NCBI RefSeq assembly: GCF_017355935.1
Contig: NZ_JAFIQT010000001.1
Coordinates: 868,001 to 932,000 of the forward strand
DNA from: Telluribacter humicola
GTDB taxonomy: Bacteria; Bacteroidota; Bacteroidia; Cytophagales; Spirosomataceae
Length of the DNA stretch: 64,000 bases
Reading direction: 5' to 3'
The notes beneath the pieces were generated by a model. The model was not told where the DNA came from, did not search any database, and was given only the letters and a program-made list of their open reading frames with translations. Shown piece after piece: positions 8,030 through 16,858 of the stretch. How positions within the stretch are numbered: the first letter of the stretch is position 1; each line of letters starts with the position of its first letter. Both the position numbers and the translations under genes were made by a program.

Positions 8030-9508
8030 ATGGAAAAGCTGCTTCAAGAACTTCAGCATACGCACCTGGCCCGACAGACGCGCCGGCACTTTCTGCAATC
8101 CTGCGGATTTGGGCTGGGTGCTCTTGGTCTGGGCTCGCTGGTGGGTAGTTGTAGCTCCGGAGGTACTGCCTCGGGTCAGGTTCCTACTGATCCCATGGCC
8201 GCCCGCATCCCCCAGTTTGCCCCCAAAGCCAAGCGGGTTATTTACATACACATGGCCGGGGCACCTTCGCAGCTGGAGCTCTTCGACTATAAGCCCGAGC
8301 TGGTAAAGTACCACGGGGTAGACTGCCCGGCCGAGTTTCTGGAAGGAAAGAAGTTTGCCTTTATCCAGGGAGTACCCAAGATGCTCGGTCCGCAGGGGCA
8401 GTTCCGTCAGTGCGGTCAGTCCGGGGCCCTGGTGTCCGACTACCTGCCCTACCTGCAGACAGTAGCTGATGAGGTCACCTTCCTCAAGGCCATGCATACC
8501 GACCAGTTCAACCACGCTCCCGCGCAGCTGCTCATGCATACGGGTAGTGCCCGCCTGGGGCGCCCCAGCCTGGGATCGTGGGCGGTATATGGACTGGGCT
8601 CCGAAAATCAAAATCTGCCGGGTTTCATAGTACTGGCCTCCGGTGGCAAGCAACCCGACGCCGGCAAGAGCGTGTGGGGGAGTGGCTTCCTGCCCACAGT
8701 ATACCAGGGGGTGCAGTGCCGAACCGGTGGTGATCCGGTTCTGTACGTGTCAGACCCCAGCGGTATGAACCGGGATATTCGCAAGCAGACCATCGAGGCC
8801 ATTAATGAGATCAACCGTCAGACCTACGAAGAAGTACAGGACCCCGAAATCCTGACCCGCATCAGCCAGTACGAAATGGCTTTCCGGATGCAGATGTCGG
8901 TGCCGGAGGTGATGGATGTATCCAAAGAGCCTTCTTATCTATTAGATATGTACGGCGTCAAACCCGGCGAGGGCTCCTTTGCCATGAACTGCCTGCTGGC
9001 GCGTAAGCTCGTCGAAAGCGGAGTGCGCTTTGTACAACTATTTGACTGGGGTTGGGATACCCATGGTACCAGTGCCGACGGCGCCATTGACGTAGGGTTG
9101 CATCAGAAATGTAAGCAATCGGACCAGGCCGTAACAGCGTTGCTCCAGGACCTCAAGATGCGCGGCCTGCTGGACGAAACGCTGGTCGTATGGGGCGGTG
9201 AGTTTGGCCGTACCCCCATGCAGGAAAACCGCGATGGGCAAGTTCTGCCCTTCATGGGACGTGACCACCACCTCGAAGCCTTCACCATGTGGATGGCGGG
9301 CGGGGGCGTTAAAAAAGGATTCAGCTTTGGCGAAACCGACGAGCTGGGCTACTACGGTGTCAAGGACAAGGTACATGTACATGACTTACAGGCTACTATT
9401 CTTCATCTAATGGGCTTTGACCACGAAAAATTCACCTACCCATTCCAGGGGCGCAACTTCCGCCTCACTGACACGGCAGGCAAGGTAGTGAAGCCTGTTC
9501 TGGCTTGA
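8030..9508 (+). CDS. DUF1501 family exported protein
   Basis: The 492-residue protein begins with a Tat-like signal (QTRRHFLQSCGFGLGALGLG) that ends near a cysteine-containing SLVGSCSSG, so lipidation is possible. It then shows the DUF1501 hallmarks: an AGAPSQLELFDYKP metal-site-like motif near residue 80, WDTHG near residue 340, and EFGRTPM followed by GRDHH in the C-terminal third. DUF1501 belongs to the alkaline phosphatase/sulfatase superfamily fold and is encoded next to PSD1/DUF1553 genes in many Planctomycetes and some Bacteroidetes. That pairing is kept here although the REP element has come between the two. No enzymatic activity is established for the family. Confidence 0.93.
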   Translation: MEKLLQELQHTHLARQTRRHFLQSCGFGLGALGLGSLVGSCSSGGTASGQVPTDPMAARIPQFAPKAKRVIYIHMAGAPSQLELFDYKPELVKYHGVDCPAEFLEGKKFAFIQGVPKMLGPQGQFRQCGQSGALVSDYLPYLQTVADEVTFLKAMHTDQFNHAPAQLLMHTGSARLGRPSLGSWAVYGLGSENQNLPGFIVLASGGKQPDAGKSVWGSGFLPTVYQGVQCRTGGDPVLYVSDPSGMNRDIRKQTIEAINEINRQTYEEVQDPEILTRISQYEMAFRMQMSVPEVMDVSKEPSYLLDMYGVKPGEGSFAMNCLLARKLVESGVRFVQLFDWGWDTHGTSADGAIDVGLHQKCKQSDQAVTALLQDLKMRGLLDETLVVWGGEFGRTPMQENRDGQVLPFMGRDHHLEAFTMWMAGGGVKKGFSFGETDELGYYGVKDKVHVHDLQATILHLMGFDHEKFTYPFQGRNFRLTDTAGKVVKPVLA

Positions 9509-9608
9509 TTTTGCCTAAATAATACTATGTCTTTAAAAAATTGGTCAAAATCCAGTCATAAGTAGTCAATTCTAGAAAAGTCACTGGTACTTTTTTGTCG
9601 TAAAATTG

Positions 9609-9638
9609 TACTCTACTTTATAAAGTATAAGTAGAGTA
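9609..9638. promoter_or_regulatory. perfect inverted repeat upstream of the DUF2231-cytochrome gene
   Basis: TACTCTACTT (9609-9618) and AAGTAGAGTA (9629-9638) are exact inverse complements with a 10-nt spacer, and the segment 9615-9626 is itself a 12-bp palindrome (ACTTTATAAAGT). It lies about 50 bp upstream of the start codon at 9690. It could be an operator, or an attenuating hairpin after the DUF1501 gene; no T-tract favours the latter. Confidence 0.45.
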
Positions 9639-9659
9639 TCCAGTCACTATGGCTTATAA

Positions 9660-9675
9660 TACAAACTTGTTTGTA
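9660..9675. promoter_or_regulatory. short palindrome at the start of the DUF2231-cytochrome gene
   Basis: TACAAAC-TT-GTTTGTA ends 14 bp before the ATG at 9690. It resembles a dyad operator or a small leader hairpin that could mask the start region. Function is inferred only from position. Confidence 0.35.
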
Positions 9676-9689
9676 ATTATATAGAAGTT

Positions 9690-11204
9690 ATGCTTTCCAT
9701 AATCCTCCTTCAGGCATCAGACTGGGCTCTCTTCTTTGGGCGTTTCCATCCCGTGTTGGTACACCTTCCCATTGGCTTTCTGTTGGTAGCAGCCCTGCTC
9801 GAAATCGGAAGGCGTATGGGCAAAGTAGGCGTCAGCGATTCTACTATTACATTCATTTTATTCTGGTCGGCTATTGGAGCCACTTTGGCTTGTATAGCCG
9901 GTTATCTGCTATCTCAGGGAGGTGGTTACGAGCAGGAACTCCTCGACGTGCATATGTGGCAGGGAATAGGAGTAGCTGTACTGGCCTGGATAGCCTGGGC
10001 AGTTAAATCAGATCTGCTGGGTGAGCGCATACCCATGGCTCCTCTTTTTTATATGCCTGCTTTGCTCATAGGCTCGGCGCTGACGATGGTAGCTGGTCAT
10101 CACGGTGGCTCACTCACCCACGGCGACGGCTATCTGACCCAATACACACCCGAACCATTTCGCTCACTGGCCGGCATGGCACCCCGAACGGAGCAGGTGA
10201 CGGAGATCAAGCCTATCGCTGACGTTAATCAGGCTATAGTATATAAGGATATAGTACAGCCCATCCTGAATACCCGTTGTGTGCAATGTCACAGTGCTAC
10301 AAAGCAGAAAGGTGACCTGCGGATGGATAGCTTTGACCGACTCCTGAAAGGTGGAGAAAACGGACCTGCCCTGGTAGTTGGAAAAAGCACCGATAGTGAA
10401 ATGCTAAAGCGTTGTCTGCTGCCCCTGGAGGATGATAACCATATGCCTCCCAAAGGTAAGACTCAGCTGACCGAGCAGCAGATCGCCCTCCTATCCTGGT
10501 GGATCGATCAGGGAGCGCCTACTGATAAGAAAGTCGCCGACCTGCAGGTAACTGATGCCCTCAAGCCTGCCCTTGCCTCTTTGACTACGGGAGGAACGGG
10601 AACAGCGGTCGCTTCAGCTGAGCCTAGCCAGTCACCCGTACTAAGTCTGCAAGTACCTGCGCCGGATGCCGGAGCCGTGGCTTCTCTCAAGAAGACTAAC
10701 CTGCTGGTGATGCCCCTGGCACAGGATCAGCATCTGGTAGAGATAAGTGCGGTCAATGCGCCCGCCTTCGCTGATGCACAGGCAGCCATGCTTACGCCGC
10801 TGGCTGAGCAGATCGTATGGCTGAAGCTGGGAAATACGAAAGTGTCAGACGCCGCTCTGAGCGAAGTAGCCAAGCTCAAAAACCTTAATAAGCTGCATCT
10901 GGAGCACACGGCCGTCACCGATGCCGGTCTGGCTAAGCTGAAAGACATGCAGTATCTGGAGTATCTGAACCTGATAGGTACTAAAGTAACGGATAGCGGA
11001 CTGAAAGCTTTGGCCGGTCTGAAAGGGCTGAAGAGCATTTACGTGTGGCAGTCGCAGGTAACCGATAGCGGCATCGCCGACCTGCGGAAGGCACGTCCTG
11101 ACCTGGTTATTGTGAATGGGCTTACTGAGGCTGCGGTAGCAGAGTTTCTGAAAGCGGGTGAGGTCGCTAAGTCGGCAGATTTGGCAGAAACCAGCAAGAA
11201 GTAG
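9690..11204 (+). CDS. DUF2231 membrane protein fused to PSCyt1 cytochrome c domain and leucine-rich repeats
   Basis: The product has 504 residues. Residues 1-140 form four membrane helices of DUF2231 (FHPVLVHLPIGFLLVAALLE, with H20 and H25, and a second His pair in MVAGHHGG). Residues 185-280 form a PSCyt1 domain with one haem motif CVQCH (C197, C200, H201) and MPPKGKTQLTEQQ as the likely distal methionine region. Residues about 365-480 hold four leucine-rich repeats of the VTDAGLAKL type. This combination would be an inner-membrane-anchored periplasmic cytochrome with an LRR interaction arm. It follows DUF1501 by 181 nt, with two palindromes between, so it may have its own promoter. The membrane histidines could bind haem b and pass electrons to or from the quinone pool; that is inference. 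Confidence 0.9.
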   Translation: MLSIILLQASDWALFFGRFHPVLVHLPIGFLLVAALLEIGRRMGKVGVSDSTITFILFWSAIGATLACIAGYLLSQGGGYEQELLDVHMWQGIGVAVLAWIAWAVKSDLLGERIPMAPLFYMPALLIGSALTMVAGHHGGSLTHGDGYLTQYTPEPFRSLAGMAPRTEQVTEIKPIADVNQAIVYKDIVQPILNTRCVQCHSATKQKGDLRMDSFDRLLKGGENGPALVVGKSTDSEMLKRCLLPLEDDNHMPPKGKTQLTEQQIALLSWWIDQGAPTDKKVADLQVTDALKPALASLTTGGTGTAVASAEPSQSPVLSLQVPAPDAGAVASLKKTNLLVMPLAQDQHLVEISAVNAPAFADAQAAMLTPLAEQIVWLKLGNTKVSDAALSEVAKLKNLNKLHLEHTAVTDAGLAKLKDMQYLEYLNLIGTKVTDSGLKALAGLKGLKSIYVWQSQVTDSGIADLRKARPDLVIVNGLTEAAVAEFLKAGEVAKSADLAETSKK

Positions 11205-11673
11205 ATAAGCAGAAGCAGCAGCCTTTAGTAATTAAATTTATTTGAGATTTTTTGTGGTTAAAATCCAGACAACCTTCTTCTGATGAATAGCTGGCTGTAA
11301 AAAGTACATAATCAGGAAGGCAAAGGCAGAATAAGCTATGAATAAAAGTTTTTGTAACTTTTTTAATAATTAGTATGAATTAATTAAATGTTTTTAAATT
11401 AGTAGGTAGTTTTCGAACCTGAATGAGTTTTTTAAATCCAGTAACCAATAAAATAGTTTTAATAACCTGAATGACAGATAACACAATTCAACCAGTACCT
11501 CTTCAGTAACTAAAAGGAAAAGCAGAACCTAAGTATCTGCCTGATCCAATCATTTGGCTTTCAGCCTCCTCGGAAGAGGCAAACGTTGGGTAAGAGCAGG
11601 AGGGACATCTCTTTTGTGGCTTACTTTATTTTCTATCAGCTAGTTACATTTTACAAAATCTAATCAATCATCT
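11205..11673. other. intergenic region upstream of the SusC-SusD operon
   Basis: This 469-bp AT-rich stretch must carry the promoter of the SusC gene at 11674, but no exact TAnnTTTG was found. TACATTTT at about 11645 is a one-mismatch candidate without a well-placed TTG. A small GCCTC/GAGGC hairpin lies near 11564-11580. No coding sequence or RNA gene is seen. Confidence 0.4.
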
Positions 11674-14600
11674 ATGAAAATTTCTACGCCATGGACAGGC
11701 CTCAAAGTCGGAAGGTGTCTATTTGTGCTGTATCTCATGATGGCTTCCGTAATCGGAGCCTTCGCTCAGAGCGTTCCTGTAAAAGGTAAAATCACTGACG
11801 AACAAGGAATGGGCTTGCCAGGTGTGAGTGTGGTTGTAAAATCCACAACTACCGGTACCGTTACTGATTCGGATGGTAACTTTACCCTTAATGTACCTAA
11901 CAGTAACGCTACCCTTGTGTTGTCTTACATCGGTTATCTTTCGCAGGAAGTACCCGTTAACAATCGTAGTACTGTTAATATAACCATGACTACCGACGTA
12001 AAATCACTGAGTGAAGTGGTGGTAGTAGGTTACGGTGTACAAAAGAAAGAAACTGTAACGGGTTCGGTAGTATCCGTACAGGGCGATGACCTGGTAAAGT
12101 CACCTGCTGTGAACCTTTCTAACTCACTGGCGGGTCGTCTGCCTGGTGTTACGGCCGTTAACCGTTCAGGTGAGCCGGGTTATGATGGTTCTAACATCCG
12201 GATTCGTGGTTCCAATACCCTGGGAAACAACAGTGCGCTAATTGTAATCGATGGTATTCCTAACCGGGCCGGTGGTCTGGATCGTCTGAATCCTAACGAT
12301 ATCGAAAGTGTTTCTATTCTGAAAGATGCCGCGGCTGCTATCTACGGATCACGGGCTGCTAACGGAGTTATCCTTATTACTACCAAGCGTGGTAAAACTG
12401 GTAAGCCTGAGCTGTCTTACTCTCTGAACCAGGGATGGGCTAACCCAACCCGTGTACCTGAAGTTGCCGATGCTGCTCAGTACACCAGCATGCTCAATGA
12501 TCTGAACATCTATGAATTACCTGTGTCAGAGTGGGCCGCTGCCAACGAAGCATACAAGACTACCGGTTCATTTACACGTCCTAATGGTACTGTTCGTAAC
12601 GCGCCTTTCTCACCTGAAGACCTGGCTCTGTACCGTGATGGTTCAGATCCGTGGGGACACCCTAACACTGACTGGTTTGGAGCAACTCTGAAAAGAAACT
12701 CTCCGCAGGTACGTCACAACGTACAGCTGAATGGAGGTACAGAGAACGTTAAGTACCTGGCTTCATTAGGATATCAGAATCAGGATGCCTACTACATCAA
12801 CTCAGCAACTGGTTATAAGCAGTATGACCTTCGTATCAACCTGGATGCTAATATCAATAAGTACGTAAAAGTGAACCTGGGTATAGTAGGTCGCCAGGAA
12901 GCCAGAAGGTATCCTACAAAGGGTGCCGGTACTATCTTCCGTATGCTGATGCGTGGTAAGCCACAAGAGCCTGCTTACTGGCCAGATGGCCGTCCCGGTC
13001 CTGATATCGAGAACGGTGAAAACCCCGTGGTTATCACTACTAACCTGAGTGGATACGATCGTGATACACGTAACTACGTTCAGACCAACGGATCACTTGA
13101 AATCAAAATACCAGGTGTTGAAGGTCTGAAATTTACCGGAACAGCTGCTGTTGATAACATGGCTCGTAACCTTAAGCGTTGGGAGACTCCCTGGACTCTG
13201 TACCAGCGTGGAAGCGGCTTCGAAGCCGATGGCGTTACACCTAAGCTGGTTGCCAGTGTACGTGGACCTGCTGATCCTAGACTAAGACTTGAGAACATCA
13301 ACACGCTCAACATCCTGTTAGGAGGTATATTCTCGTATGATAAAACAATCGGTAACCACAACCTGACGTTACTGGCCGGTACTAACCGTGAAACAGTTGA
13401 AGGCGATAACTTCAATGCTTACCGCCGCTACTTTATCTCTACTGCTCTTGATCAAATGTTTGCCGGAGGAGACCTGGAGAGAAATAACGGAGGTGGAGCT
13501 TTTGAAAATGGCTCTCGTCTTAACTACTTCGGTCGCGTAGGATACAACTACAAAGAGAAGTACCTGGCTGAATTCCTATGGCGCTTCGATGGTTCGGATA
13601 TGTTCCCTCAGGCTACTCGCTATGGTTTCTTCCCAGGTATTATGTTGGGTTGGGTAATTTCGGAGGAGGATTTCTGGAAAAATTCAGTACCTGCGGTTAA
13701 CTTCCTGAAAGTACGTGGATCAATCGGACAGCTGGGTAATGACCAGGTATATCTGCCAAATACAACTGACCTCGCTACCTATCAGTACCTGTCAACGTAC
13801 GGTTTCCGTAGCTACATACTGAACAATACTGAGACAAAGACTCTGTTTGAAGCGCGTATACCTAACAACAGCATTACCTGGGAGGTAGCTACAAATACTA
13901 ACCTGGGTCTGGAAGGTCAGTTGTTCAATGGCAAATTGTTTTTCGAAACGGATGTGTTCTATAACAAGCGTACCAACATCCTTTACTACAAAAATGCCTC
14001 TGTACCTCAAAGCACAGGTCTGACACTACCTGCCCAGAACATTGGAGAAGTAGCTAACCGTGGTTGGGAATTCAACGTAGGCTACCGTAGCCAGGTTGGA
14101 GACCTCAAGTACAACTTCAGCGTAAATGGTGGATATGCTCAAAATAAAATCCTGTTTTGGGATGAGGCTCCTGGAGCTCCTGAGTGGCAGCGTTCTACCG
14201 GTAAGCCTATGAATACTTATGTAGTATACAACTATGCCGGTGTATTTAAGGACCAGGCTGAGATAGATGCGAATACTATTGATTATAGTGCTATCGTTAA
14301 GACACTGCGTCCTGGTGATATGAAGTATGAGGACTACAACGGAGATGGTAAAATTACACCTGATGACCGTGTTCGTCTGAATAATACCAGCATTCCTTTG
14401 TTCCAGGGTGGTATCAATATGGGAGCTCAATACAAGTACTTCGATTTAACTATCCTGTTCCAGGGAGCAGCCGGAGCCAAGCAATATGTAAGCGCGGGCG
14501 AGTCTGGAAACATTGGTAACTACCTGCTGGATATTTATGAAAACCGCTGGACTATTGATAATCCTAGCAGCGAACATCCTCGCATTGCCAACCGTAGCGA

Positions 14601-14859
14601 TCAGTACTATTCAAACGGTAATACCTACTGGTTGAGAAGCTCAGACTACATTCGTCTGAAAAACCTCGAAGTAGGTTATACGGTTCCTGCGAATCTGGTT
14701 AGCAAGGCAGGTCTGAGCCATGTAAGACTATACTTCAATGGTTTGAACCTTCTGACAATCGATAAGTTCAAGGTATTTGATCCTGAGTCAGATAACTCAA
14801 CCGGCTACTACTACCCGCAGCAAAAGGTACTTAACGTGGGTCTGACAGCAACGTTCTAA
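11674..14859 (+). CDS. SusC/RagA-type TonB-linked outer membrane porin
   Basis: This is a complete 1061-residue protein, a normal length for the family. It has a Sec signal ending in VIGAFAQS, a carboxypeptidase-D-like domain (GMGLPGVSVVVKSTTTGT; YIGYLSQEVPV), a TonB box (EVVVVGYGVQKKETVTGSV), a plug domain (VIDGIPNR; AAIYGSRAANGVILITTKRG) and a long beta-barrel ending in an aromatic residue (LNVGLTATF). Such porins import glycan or peptide fragments together with a SusD lid. The next gene, 22 nt downstream, is that SusD, so the two are cotranscribed. The third gene of the set encodes a VCBS/ASPIC lipoprotein, a trio seen repeatedly in Cytophagales. The substrate is unknown. Confidence 0.97.
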   Translation: MKISTPWTGLKVGRCLFVLYLMMASVIGAFAQSVPVKGKITDEQGMGLPGVSVVVKSTTTGTVTDSDGNFTLNVPNSNATLVLSYIGYLSQEVPVNNRSTVNITMTTDVKSLSEVVVVGYGVQKKETVTGSVVSVQGDDLVKSPAVNLSNSLAGRLPGVTAVNRSGEPGYDGSNIRIRGSNTLGNNSALIVIDGIPNRAGGLDRLNPNDIESVSILKDAAAAIYGSRAANGVILITTKRGKTGKPELSYSLNQGWANPTRVPEVADAAQYTSMLNDLNIYELPVSEWAAANEAYKTTGSFTRPNGTVRNAPFSPEDLALYRDGSDPWGHPNTDWFGATLKRNSPQVRHNVQLNGGTENVKYLASLGYQNQDAYYINSATGYKQYDLRINLDANINKYVKVNLGIVGRQEARRYPTKGAGTIFRMLMRGKPQEPAYWPDGRPGPDIENGENPVVITTNLSGYDRDTRNYVQTNGSLEIKIPGVEGLKFTGTAAVDNMARNLKRWETPWTLYQRGSGFEADGVTPKLVASVRGPADPRLRLENINTLNILLGGIFSYDKTIGNHNLTLLAGTNRETVEGDNFNAYRRYFISTALDQMFAGGDLERNNGGGAFENGSRLNYFGRVGYNYKEKYLAEFLWRFDGSDMFPQATRYGFFPGIMLGWVISEEDFWKNSVPAVNFLKVRGSIGQLGNDQVYLPNTTDLATYQYLSTYGFRSYILNNTETKTLFEARIPNNSITWEVATNTNLGLEGQLFNGKLFFETDVFYNKRTNILYYKNASVPQSTGLTLPAQNIGEVANRGWEFNVGYRSQVGDLKYNFSVNGGYAQNKILFWDEAPGAPEWQRSTGKPMNTYVVYNYAGVFKDQAEIDANTIDYSAIVKTLRPGDMKYEDYNGDGKITPDDRVRLNNTSIPLFQGGINMGAQYKYFDLTILFQGAAGAKQYVSAGESGNIGNYLLDIYENRWTIDNPSSEHPRIANRSDQYYSNGNTYWLRSSDYIRLKNLEVGYTVPANLVSKAGLSHVRLYFNGLNLLTIDKFKVFDPESDNSTGYYYPQQKVLNVGLTATF

Positions 14860-14881
14860 TTTTGTGTAAACTGAAAAAGAG

Positions 14882-16747
14882 ATGAATAAATTAAAAGTTA
14901 TATCCCTAGCGTTTGTCGCAGCCCTGGTGGTCAATACCAGCTGTAACGACGACTTTTTGAACACCCAGCCTCTTAGTGAATTATCTGAATCTGCTGTATG
15001 GACTGATGCTGCTTTGACTGAGGCCTTCGTTTCAGAAATATACGCAGGATTTGGTTTAGGGGGCTTTAATGAGCAGATGCTGGCCTCACTGACCGACGAG
15101 GCTATCTTTACTCACCCGGGTCGTGGTATCACTACTATCACCGAAGGACGTTCTAACCCCGCTGATATTGGTTGGGTTAACAACACCATCGCCTGGCAGA
15201 ATATGTACCAGCGTATCAGAGCCACTAACCTGGCCCTGAAAAATCTGGAGGAGCCTAAGTTCAACAACCCTGCTCTGGCCGATCGTTTGAGAGGCGAGAC
15301 CAAGTTCCTGCGGGCGTACTACTACCACCAGCTGGCACGCTATTACGGTGGAGTACCTCTTATCGATCGTCCTTACGAATTGGGAGAAGCTGATTACAAT
15401 GCGACTCGCAATACCTGGGCTGAGACAGTTGATTTCATCGTAAAAGATCTGGATGATGCAGCTGCACTTCTGAAAGGAAGAAACATGGCAGCAGGTCGTG
15501 CAACTGAGGCAGCCGCTTTGGCTCTTAAGTCAAGAATCTTGACCTACGCCGCTAGTGATCTGCATGACATTCCTACCGCTAAAGCTAAGTCGGACGTTAT
15601 CGCTAACTTCGCAAAGCCTGAGCTACTAGGCTACATAAGCGGCAGCCGTACTGAGCGCTGGCAGAAGGCGAAGGATGCGTCTAAGGCAGTACTGGATCTG
15701 GCCAGCTACGGCTTCATGACCAATCTGACTGCTCCTGTTAGCAAAGAAGAAGGTATTGCTAACTACATGAACATCTCGCTTTCCAGAAATGGAGGCCAGA
15801 GAGACCTGATCCTGGGCAGATACTTTATCAATGCCAAGCAGGAAGACGGTGGTCGTCAGGGTCTGTTTAACGGACCTAACGGATACAACAACTGGGCTGG
15901 TAACACGCCGGTACAGTTGCTGATCGATGATTACGAGATGATGGATGGTACAGAGTTCAGCTGGAGCAATCCTGCGCACGCTAGCATGCCTTACCAGAAT
16001 CGTGACCCTCGTTTCTACGCTTCGATACTGTACGATGGAGCTCAGTGGAAGCCTCGTAGTGCGGCCAACTCACCTCGTGACCCCCTCGGACAGATTCAGA
16101 CCGGAACTTACCAGGTGATAAATGCAGCCGGAGAGAAGGTACCTCATTTTGGTCTGGATACCCGTAAGAGCCCTATTGAAGACTGGAACGGTAGCTACAC
16201 GGGTTACTATGTTCGTAAGTTTATCGATCCAAACCCAGCGGTTGTAGATCAGAATACCTGGCAGGAGGTGCCCTGGCCGATCCTACGCTATACTGAGGCT
16301 ATCTTCAACTACGCCGAAGCTTGTATAGCACTAGGTCTGGAAGAAGAAGCTCGTACCTGGCTCAACAAGATACGTTTCCGTGCCGGTATGCCTGCTATAA
16401 CTGCATCTGGCCAGGCACTGGTGGAGCAATTCAGACAGGAAAAGCGTATTGAGATGGCCTATGAGGAGCAACGCTACCACGATGTTCGCCGCTGGATGAT
16501 CGCTCCTTCTACACTGGGACGCAAAGCCAATGGTATTAATGTCACGGGTACGCTGAAGCCAGGTAAGACAGTAAGTCTATACAAATACGATCCTACCAGC
16601 TATGATTACACTTATAGTGTATTTGAAATAGATCCGGGTAAGGAAAACCGTAGCTGGGCCGATAAACTGTACTTCCTGCCTATCCATCGTGATGAAATGA
16701 ACCGTAACGCAAATCTGACGCAGAATCCGGGATATGTAACGAACTAA
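14882..16747 (+). CDS. SusD/RagB-type outer membrane lipoprotein
   Basis: The protein has 621 residues and a lipoprotein signal (SLAFVAALVVNTSC, lipobox cysteine at residue 21) followed by the typical NDDFLNTQPLSELSE start. It carries SusD hallmarks: RAYYYHQLARYYGGVPLID in the TPR-rich N-terminal half and ILRYTEAIFNYAEACIALG plus RIEMAYEEQRYHDVRRW in the C-terminal half. It would sit on the outer face of the outer membrane as the lid and glycan-binding subunit of the SusC porin encoded 22 nt upstream. A strong terminator follows at 16775-16818, so the SusC-SusD pair is a transcription unit that mostly ends here. Confidence 0.97.
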   Translation: MNKLKVISLAFVAALVVNTSCNDDFLNTQPLSELSESAVWTDAALTEAFVSEIYAGFGLGGFNEQMLASLTDEAIFTHPGRGITTITEGRSNPADIGWVNNTIAWQNMYQRIRATNLALKNLEEPKFNNPALADRLRGETKFLRAYYYHQLARYYGGVPLIDRPYELGEADYNATRNTWAETVDFIVKDLDDAAALLKGRNMAAGRATEAAALALKSRILTYAASDLHDIPTAKAKSDVIANFAKPELLGYISGSRTERWQKAKDASKAVLDLASYGFMTNLTAPVSKEEGIANYMNISLSRNGGQRDLILGRYFINAKQEDGGRQGLFNGPNGYNNWAGNTPVQLLIDDYEMMDGTEFSWSNPAHASMPYQNRDPRFYASILYDGAQWKPRSAANSPRDPLGQIQTGTYQVINAAGEKVPHFGLDTRKSPIEDWNGSYTGYYVRKFIDPNPAVVDQNTWQEVPWPILRYTEAIFNYAEACIALGLEEEARTWLNKIRFRAGMPAITASGQALVEQFRQEKRIEMAYEEQRYHDVRRWMIAPSTLGRKANGINVTGTLKPGKTVSLYKYDPTSYDYTYSVFEIDPGKENRSWADKLYFLPIHRDEMNRNANLTQNPGYVTN

Positions 16748-16774
16748 CCAATAATAGGTTATAGTACTACGTTA

Positions 16775-16818
16775 GAAACTATGCTGGTAAAATTCTTACC
16801 GGCATAGTTTCTTTTTTT
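16775..16818 (+). terminator. Rho-independent terminator after the SusC-SusD operon
   Basis: A 16-bp stem (16775-16790 with 16796-16811, one G-U pair) with a five-base loop is followed by seven Ts. It lies 27 nt past the SusD stop and before the next gene. Confidence 0.9.
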
Positions 16819-16858
16819 GTTATTTCGCCTCCTGAAAGTATACCCTTTAACTATCTCT

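Noticed and set aside
16817-16858. TTG start for the VCBS/ASPIC protein
   Set aside because: It lies in the T-tract of the upstream terminator; ATG 16859 begins the lipoprotein signal.
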